Shown here in pieces: positions 59,701-64,000 of a DNA stretch of 64,000 nt. The first letter of the stretch is position 1. Each line of letters starts with the position of its first letter. The notes beneath the pieces were generated by a model. The model saw nothing but the letters and a program-made list of their open reading frames with translations, ran no database searches and was not told where the DNA came from. The translations under genes and the position numbers were made by a program. The stretch is from Caballeronia sp. M1242 (GTDB lineage Bacteria > Pseudomonadota > Gammaproteobacteria > Burkholderiales > Burkholderiaceae). The stretch is from the NCBI RefSeq assembly GCF_017220215.1, contig NZ_CP071130.1, positions 124,001-188,000 of the forward strand. Direction: 5' to 3'.

Positions 59701-60193
59701 CCGCGATCACGCTCAACTCGCGCGCCCACCACTGCGTCAGTTGATGCGCGGCTTCGCCATCGGCGAAATTGGCGTAGGCCACGTCGCGCTGTTGCGGCGG
59801 ACGGCGCGGATCGAGCCGCGCATCCGCGCTCTCGAACGGCTGAAACCAGTGCTTGTTGTCCTGATACAGACCGCCTTCCGCGCTCACGCGGTTGATCACG
59901 ATGTCCACCAGCACCGTCAGGCCATGCGTTTTCGCGGCGTCGGCGAGCTGGCGCAGGCCGTCCGCGGCGCTCGTGTCGCATTCGAAGACAGGGTGCAGGC
60001 GATGATGATCGGCGACGGCCTCGCGATGCCCGTTGCTGCCGGGCACGAACGGAGAGCCGATCAGGACATGGTCGAAACCGAGCGCCGCCGCGTGTTCGAA
60101 CTGGGCAGGCCAGTTGGACAGCGGGCCGACGAGCAAGGGATCGATGAAATAAATACGGGGTGCGTACGCATGATGAGCTTGATGGTTTTCCAT
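56795..60193 (-). CDS. glgE: Maltose-1-phosphate maltosyltransferase with N-terminal pseudo-amylase domain
   Basis: A 1132-residue protein extending alpha-1,4-glucan from maltose-1-phosphate. The GlgE core is C-terminal: a beta domain from about residue 455, WYEIFPRSMSDDENRHGTF at the barrel start, nucleophile Asp 848 in IFRVDNPHTKPFPFWEWV and acid/base Glu 877 in FLAEAFTRPRVM. The first 450 residues form a second GH13-like barrel. It keeps GGFRFDSPHAVP (Asp near 174), but at the acid/base position reads WLAWTVGVS, without Glu, and lacks the NHD motif. The ATG at 60193 (MENHQAHHAY) is preferred over a TTG 51 nt upstream. It lies 93 nt upstream of treS. Confidence 0.93.
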   Translation of the reverse strand: MENHQAHHAYAPRIYFIDPLLVGPLSNWPAQFEHAAALGFDHVLIGSPFVPGSNGHREAVADHHRLHPVFECDTSAADGLRQLADAAKTHGLTVLVDIVINRVSAEGGLYQDNKHWFQPFESADARLDPRRPPQQRDVAYANFADGEAAHQLTQWWARELSVIADAGIGGFRFDSPHAVPAHVWRRLGAAVREKHPQTRWLAWTVGVSRDDLRALADAEFDAVFASTRWWDFKGAWLVDEHAALSRIAPPISFPEEPFGTRLIADLSDTSDTALVERAYCRALYTATALGTGILVPMGFEFGVGLPMSQQYGVAAEYQRAKSEARIDLCEQIKRANGLQRDTATLSDVGELRSLTGAGTPYAALIRAAGGDLRDSDSAVLVLVNPDLVAPVQVDTRHLLEGVPGNYTRFAPLGDANAPAERLSALSLKAGELRLFRAEAEPFILLAQPQVKRGAKTADKKSVNEAIAAPRVSIESVTPSVDHGRFPAKRIVGEAVEIQAAIFAEGHDKIAAAVQWRAADETEWHETPMSLVLPLGNDLWTARIPLERVGRHEFVVMAWRDDFASLVDHMQKKLKAGQTVELELEEAKHLFALILAEVKTVEGSESAPLEAIVKEFTKAESERKLELVLSAATAKAVAAARHRPFLSRDPVVYRIDSERAAARFASWYEIFPRSMSDDENRHGTFIDVIGKMPRIREMGFDVLYFPPIHPIGTANRKGKNNSLTAEPGDVGSPYAIGAKEGGHDAVHPELGNFDDFKRMLEAAHEHGLEIALDFAVQCSPDHPWLKEHPTWFAWRPDGTLRYAENPPKKYQDIVNPDFYAQDAKPDLWIALRDVFLHWIAAGVRIFRVDNPHTKPFPFWEWVIGDVRARHPDVIFLAEAFTRPRVMNRLAKLGFSQSYTYFTWRETKRDFLEYMHDLTQTDAKDYFRPNFFVNTPDINPRFLQSSGRPGFVIRAALAATLSGLWGVYSGFELCESAALPNSEEYLDSEKYQLKAWDWNRPGNIVGEVTALNRIRRANPALQTHLGVNFLPAHNDHILFFEKANASRDNVVLVAINLDPFNEQGADIELPWQTLERWGVKEWDAIAVEDQMTGERFEWRGRRQHVRLNPHSLPFAIWRISPTWGLPKPSPDGER

Positions 60194-60576
60194 CGTTCGT
60201 CTTTTCCAGAGTCGTCCTGCGGTGGCGGGGATGCGGGCAACCAATCGCGATCACGCTCACGGGTCAAACTGGCTGAAGAGCCGGTCCGCACGTTACGCCG
60301 CATGGCGCGCATCGCGCGTCGCGAACCGTGGGACACCGCCGCGCCGTCGAGCGGCGCAAGTCCCGGTCGCGTCTCGTGTGCACCATGCATCGAGCGCAGC
60401 TGCCGCCTGGTCGCGCTCGCCGGTGGGCGCCACGGTCCCAAAAGGGATGTCCTGCGGGCATTGCACGGGCTTGGGAGCACGTTACGTGCCGCGCCCGGCG
60501 CAACAGCGACGCATTGGCTGCATCGCTGCTGTGCGCTCAGGCGGGCGGACGCGCGCGGCATGGGCTCACGCGGTGC
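60194..60576. other. 383-bp gap between glgA and glgE
   Basis: Very GC-rich and without a credible gene or clear promoter. It may hold a separate minus-strand promoter for glgE-treS-glgB. No inverted repeat of note was seen. Confidence 0.45.
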
Positions 60577-62226
60577 TCAGGCGGTCTTCGCGACGAGCGG
60601 CTTGCCGCTCTCGTGCGTGCGGTGGCCGAGCGCGTGCGCGTCGCTTTCGGCGGCGCGGCGCGGACGGAGGGCGGTGCGGCTCGGGCGCAGGCCGGTGAGA
60701 TCGCTGTAAAGCGCGACCATCTTCGCGACGGTTTCGCCCCAGCCGAAATCGCTGGACATCGCGTTGCGCTGCATCGCGCGCCAGACCGGCGGGCGCATGT
60801 AGGCGTCGATGGCGCGGCTCGCGGCGGCGATCACGTCGTCGGGCGTTTCGCCGTCGAAGAGAAAGCCCGTGGGCGCGGGCGCCGTGTCGTGCGCGTCATG
60901 CATCGCGATGGGCGCGTCATGCGTGCCGTCGCGGACATAGAGGGTCTCGCGCGAGGCCAGTTCGGCGTGGTGCCCGGCATCGACGATGGTATCGGCAAGC
61001 CCGCCCACGCGCGAGGCCACGGGCAGCGTGCCGTAGCGCATGGCGTACATCTGCGTGAGGCCGCACGGCTCGAAGCGGCTGCCGTGCAGAAGAATGTCGG
61101 CGCCCGCGTGCAGCGCGTGCGCGCGGCGCTCGTCATAGCCGATATGGACGCCGACGCGATCCGGCCATTGCTGCGCGAGCTGCCGGAAACCGCGCTCGAT
61201 GTACGCCTCGCCCTGGCCGATCACGGCCAGTTGCAGACGCGGATGCTTTTCTAGCAGGCGCGGCAAGGCGTCGATCACGACATCCGCGAGCTTCTGGCCG
61301 GTCATGCGGCTGCCGATCGCCATGAGCGGCGCGAACGGATCGGCCGGCAGCCCGAACATGCGCTGAAGACGGCGCTTGCACGCGTGCTTGCCGCGCATGT
61401 CGTCGAAGGAATAGGCGCGCTCGATCAGCGGGTCCGTAGCCGGATTCCACACGTCTTCGTCGATGCCGTTCACCACGCCCGAGAGCTTGTCCGCGCAGCT
61501 TTGCAGCACGCCTTCCATCAGGTGCCCGAAGCGCGGCGTCAGGATCTCGCGCGCATACGTTTCACTGACGGTCGTCACCCGGTCGCTATGGACGATGCCC
61601 GCTTTCATGAGACTCAGCGCGCCATAGAATTCGATGCTTTCCGGATTGCTGAGCGCGTGAACCAGCCATTTCGCCGGCACGCCGAGCGATGCGCCCAGCG
61701 ACAGCGCGTAGTTGCCCTGAAACGCGAGGTTGTGGATCGTGTAGACGCTTTTCGCCTGCACGCCCGCGTCTTTCATCAGAAGCGGCGTGAGGCCGGTATG
61801 CCAGTCGTGCGCATGAACGAGGTCAGGCTTCTTCACGCCGCGCACGCCTTGCGCGATGCGCACGGCGGCGGCCGAAAGCGTCGCGAAACGCACGGCGTTG
61901 TCCGGATAGTCGCGGCCCTGCGCATCCTGATAGAGCCCGGTGCGCGCGTAGAGTGCATCGCAGCGCAGCAAAAGAACCGGGACGCCGGTGTCCGGCATGC
62001 GGGCGCGCAAGAGCGCGGCGTCGCCGCCCGGCAGGCCGCGCAAGGTGCAGAGCTTGCTCACGCCTTCGGCCTGCGCGAGCGCTTTCGGGTAGGCGGGAAG
62101 AAGGATGGTGGCATCGACGCCCGCTGCGCGCAGGGCGGCGGCGTAGGCGCTGACCATATCGCCGAGGCCGCCCGTCTTGGCGAGCGGAACGGCCTCGGAG
62201 GCGACCAGCAGTACGTTCAAAGGCAA
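60577..62226 (-). CDS. glgA: Glycogen synthase
   Basis: A 549-residue GT5 enzyme adding glucose from a nucleotide sugar to alpha-1,4-glucan. The N-terminal KTGGLGDMVSAYA loop, HAHDWHTGLTPLLMKDAGVQ and the C-terminal SRFEPCGLTQMYAMRYGTLP are intact. I place the start at a TTG (62226), because AGGAG lies 6-11 bases upstream and the product then begins PLNVLLVASEAVPLAKTGGL as the family does. An ATG at 62283 would add 19 poorly conserved residues with no ribosome site. No glgC lies nearby, so the source of ADP-glucose is unexplained. First gene of the island. Confidence 0.93.
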   Translation of the reverse strand: MPLNVLLVASEAVPLAKTGGLGDMVSAYAAALRAAGVDATILLPAYPKALAQAEGVSKLCTLRGLPGGDAALLRARMPDTGVPVLLLRCDALYARTGLYQDAQGRDYPDNAVRFATLSAAAVRIAQGVRGVKKPDLVHAHDWHTGLTPLLMKDAGVQAKSVYTIHNLAFQGNYALSLGASLGVPAKWLVHALSNPESIEFYGALSLMKAGIVHSDRVTTVSETYAREILTPRFGHLMEGVLQSCADKLSGVVNGIDEDVWNPATDPLIERAYSFDDMRGKHACKRRLQRMFGLPADPFAPLMAIGSRMTGQKLADVVIDALPRLLEKHPRLQLAVIGQGEAYIERGFRQLAQQWPDRVGVHIGYDERRAHALHAGADILLHGSRFEPCGLTQMYAMRYGTLPVASRVGGLADTIVDAGHHAELASRETLYVRDGTHDAPIAMHDAHDTAPAPTGFLFDGETPDDVIAAASRAIDAYMRPPVWRAMQRNAMSSDFGWGETVAKMVALYSDLTGLRPSRTALRPRRAAESDAHALGHRTHESGKPLVAKTA

Positions 62227-62628
62227 AATGGGCTCCTGTGCGGGCAGACGCGGACGATGACCATGCGCCTCGTTCACGTGCATCGACGTGGGTATTCGAG
62301 TGACGAGGAAAAGGCCGGGCCGCGCGATCCTGGTGCTGATTGGGGTTTATTCTTAGTGCTGGCGCAGTGCAGCAATCTACGTGCCACTGCGCTCTGCGGT
62401 ATGTGCGGTTGACCACGATCATTTCGGACTGATGCTCGACGAGGGTCTGCTCGCGCGCACGCGAAAACCCGAAACGCGCGAAGCGGTCGCGCATGTAAAA
62501 CTGACAGCCGCGCGCGCCGCGTTTTTACATGACGCGTTTCGTCGGGCGCTCGTAGAAGAGCTTAGGGACGACGTGTGACAGGCGCGTTGCGCGCCGCGTC
62601 GAAGAAGGAGCGGAGACGAAGCTCGGCG
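62227..62628. other. Intergenic region upstream of glgA
   Basis: About 400 bp between divergently irrelevant, same-strand genes; no credible gene. It should contain the glgA promoter. An inverted repeat at 62492-62531 is described separately. Confidence 0.5.
62492..62531. promoter_or_regulatory. Inverted repeat upstream of glgA
   Basis: CATGTAAAA at 62492-62500 and TTTTACATG at 62523-62531 are exact reverse complements with a 22-nt spacer, and both flanks extend into GCG/CGC. It could be a two-site operator for glgA or a hairpin at the 3' end of the DUF1345 gene. Confidence 0.35.
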
Positions 62629-63282
62629 TCAGCCGCCGACGAGGCTCGCGGCAATGTTCACGGACAACCCGAGCACCGCGAGATTGAAGAAGAACGAGAG
62701 GACGGATTGCGCGAGCGCGGTGCGTCGCGCGCTAGTCGAGCAGAGCACGACGTCGGAAGTCTGCGAAGCGACCGCGATGGTGAACGAGAAGTAGAGAAAA
62801 TCCCAATAATCGGGTTTCAGGTGCCGGTCGGGAAACCTCAGTGCCGCATCGCCTCGCGGCGAACGATAGTAATGCCGGGCGTAGTGCAGCGTGAACATCG
62901 TGGGAATGAGGAACCAGGCGCCGAGCATCGTCGCGCCGGTCAGCAGATAGTTGGGAAACGCGCGAAAGCCGAGGCTCTTCGCTGCAGCGAGTTCGACGAC
63001 GATCGCCACGAGGCTCGCGATGGCCGCGAGGCTCACGATCACGAGCACGGCGGCGGCGTTCTCGTCTTCGCGTTCGGCGAGCGCCTGCACGTTGCTCTGG
63101 CGCGCGGTGCCCATCTGTAGCCAGATCAGCGCGAGATAGAGCCAGACAGCCGAGTCCCAGCCGATCAGCGCGCGGGCAGCCGGCCGCACGTGCGCCGGAA
63201 CCAAAGCCGCGATGACGAAACCAACCAGCAGGCCGATCATGGCTCGCGGACGAGTGCGCAAAACGGACGGGATAAGGTTCAT
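62629..63282 (-). CDS. DUF1345 family inner-membrane protein
   Basis: A 217-residue protein with five or six transmembrane helices (about 14-34, 45-60, 78-98, 112-130, 165-180 and 190-212). Family features visible are [16 protein letters not shown] near the start, the [16 protein letters not shown] segment, and [20 protein letters not shown] in the C-terminal half; this last motif is typical of DUF1345. Function unknown. It points towards glgA on the same strand, 402 bp upstream of its start, and is divergent from the dehydrogenase genes. Confidence 0.85.
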   Translation of the reverse strand: MNLIPSVLRTRPRAMIGLLVGFVIAALVPAHVRPAARALIGWDSAVWLYLALIWLQMGTARQSNVQALAEREDENAAAVLVIVSLAAIASLVAIVVELAAAKSLGFRAFPNYLLTGATMLGAWFLIPTMFTLHYARHYYRSPRGDAALRFPDRHLKPDYWDFLYFSFTIAVASQTSDVVLCSTSARRTALAQSVLSFFFNLAVLGLSVNIAASLVGG

Positions 63283-63357
63283 CGCGTGGCAACGGCTCGG
63301 TTCGCTCGACGCCAGCGATTATCACTGACGCGCCTTACATAGACATGAGGACGACCG

Positions 63358-63855
63358 ATGGCTGAACGTAAGCGCGTGTCCTTCGCGATGCGTCGAGGCG
63401 TGCTGGCGGGCGCGGGGGCGTCGGCTGCGTTGGCGTTCGCGCCGTCGCGCGCGGCGCCCGCGGTCGCCGAAGACTTCGACACGTTCATCGCGGTGTCTAT
63501 GAAGCTGACCGGCCGCACCGCCTTCGATCCGCTCGTCGCCGCGCGCGTTCACGCGGCTCTCCTTCGCGCGGATGCGAATTTCGCCGACACCATGAAGCGG
63601 CTCGATCACTGGTTATCGACGCACGGCGGCACGCCGAGCGACGTCGTGACCGCCGCGCTGCGGGCGACGCAGCCCGATCTCGCGAAGGCCGTCGGCAGCG
63701 TGGTGCGCGCGTGGTATCTGGGCGTCGTCGGCGAGGGCGAGCAGGCGGAGGTCGTTGCGTTCGAACGCGCACTGATGTTCGATCCCGTCCGCGACATGCT
63801 CACGGTTCCTTCGTACTGCCGCGGCGCGCCCGCCGACTGGGCGAAAAAGCCGTAG
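63358..63855 (+). CDS. Tat-exported small subunit of a membrane sugar/alcohol dehydrogenase
   Basis: A 165-residue protein with a twin-arginine-like N terminus (RKRVSFAMRRGVLAGAGASA, cleavage expected near residue 35). The rest resembles the gamma subunit of FAD-dependent gluconate/sorbitol dehydrogenases: DFDTFIAVSMKLTGRTAFDP and VVRAWYLGVVGEGEQAEVVA, ending MLTVPSYCRGAPADWAKKP. Such subunits help export the cofactor-loaded GMC catalytic subunit, whose gene begins 52 nt downstream. The sugar substrate is not deducible. Confidence 0.85.
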   Translation: MAERKRVSFAMRRGVLAGAGASAALAFAPSRAAPAVAEDFDTFIAVSMKLTGRTAFDPLVAARVHAALLRADANFADTMKRLDHWLSTHGGTPSDVVTAALRATQPDLAKAVGSVVRAWYLGVVGEGEQAEVVAFERALMFDPVRDMLTVPSYCRGAPADWAKKP

Positions 63856-63907
63856 CCAACATCCGACTCCCCAACCACAACGACAACGACGAACAAAGGC
63901 GAAGCGC

Positions 63908-64000
63908 ATGGCGGGATCGACAGCGGCGGACGTGGTCATCGTCGGGTCGGGGGTGGCGGGCAGTCTCGTCGCGTACCGGCTGGCGAAGGCGGGCGCGTCG
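63908..64000 (+). CDS. GMC-family oxidoreductase, N-terminal fragment (cut by window edge)
   Basis: Only 31 codons are present: MAGSTAADVVIVGSGVAGSL followed by VAYRLAKAGAS. The GSGVAGSL dinucleotide-binding motif is that of the FAD domain of GMC oxidoreductases. Lack of a signal peptide fits export in complex with the Tat-bearing small subunit encoded just upstream. A cytochrome c subunit gene would be expected further on. Confidence 0.85.
   Translation, partial: MAGSTAADVVIVGSGVAGSLVAYRLAKAGAS

Noticed and set aside
57899-60709. 936-codon frame on the plus strand opposite glgE
   Set aside because: It lies opposite an intact GlgE gene and continues into non-coding DNA. The composition is typical of an antisense shadow.

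Overview
The window is high-GC DNA from a member of Burkholderia sensu lato (Burkholderia, Paraburkholderia or Caballeronia). The main support is gene order: mdh and a citrate-lyase-like gene face away from a GntR regulator and sdhCDABE-gltA. These are followed by leuCDB-asd-fimV-truA-trpF-trpB-DNA methylase-trpA-accD-folC-dedD-cvpA-purF, which I recall as the core block of the second chromosome in this group. No rRNA, tRNA, CRISPR array, intact insertion sequence or prophage was found.

Layout. (1) 1-8040: TCA-cycle genes. A GntR/UTRA regulator at 1955 has a 20-bp perfect palindrome lying over its own promoter, and sdhCDABE and gltA follow. (2) 8041-8345: a decayed VapBC toxin-antitoxin locus. 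(3) 8533-25338: leucine, aspartate-semialdehyde, tryptophan, malonyl-CoA, folate and purine genes, interrupted by fimV, truA and an orphan beta-class DNA methyltransferase between trpB and trpA. (4) 25319-26473: an AraC-type regulator and a cytosolic FKBP isomerase. (5) 26555-37739, all on the minus strand: an exopolysaccharide cluster with a polymerase/ligase-like membrane protein, a Wzc-type tyrosine autokinase, a secreted clan-A glycoside hydrolase, three GT4 glycosyltransferases, a small orphan protein and a Wzx flippase. No outer-membrane exporter, phosphatase or priming transferase is present here. (6) 38354-40913: a histidine-kinase-like protein with a degenerate ATPase domain, and a CNNM/CorC-type membrane protein. 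(7) 40960-62226, minus strand: a glycogen/trehalose island, transcribed in the order glgA, glgE, treS-maltokinase fusion, glgB, glgX, treZ, malQ, treY. A 700-bp inverted-repeat element splits it between glgB and glgX. (8) 62629-64000: a DUF1345 membrane protein, then the start of a sugar dehydrogenase locus (Tat-exported small subunit and a GMC oxidoreductase cut by the window edge).

How the genes work together. Region 1 is a near-complete succinate-to-malate and citrate synthase module. Region 7 encodes the whole GlgE route: TreS makes maltose from trehalose, its fused kinase makes maltose-1-phosphate, GlgE polymerises and GlgB branches. It also encodes the return route, with GlgX debranching and TreY/TreZ releasing trehalose. 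GlgA is present but no glgC or glgM lies nearby. Region 5 looks like a partial Wzx/Wzy polysaccharide locus that must borrow export parts from elsewhere.

No wholly new system is proved here. The least explained structures are the inverted-repeat element inside the glg operon, the isoleucine-rich ORF and hairpin upstream of asd, the pseudo-amylase domain on GlgE and the degenerate histidine kinase.
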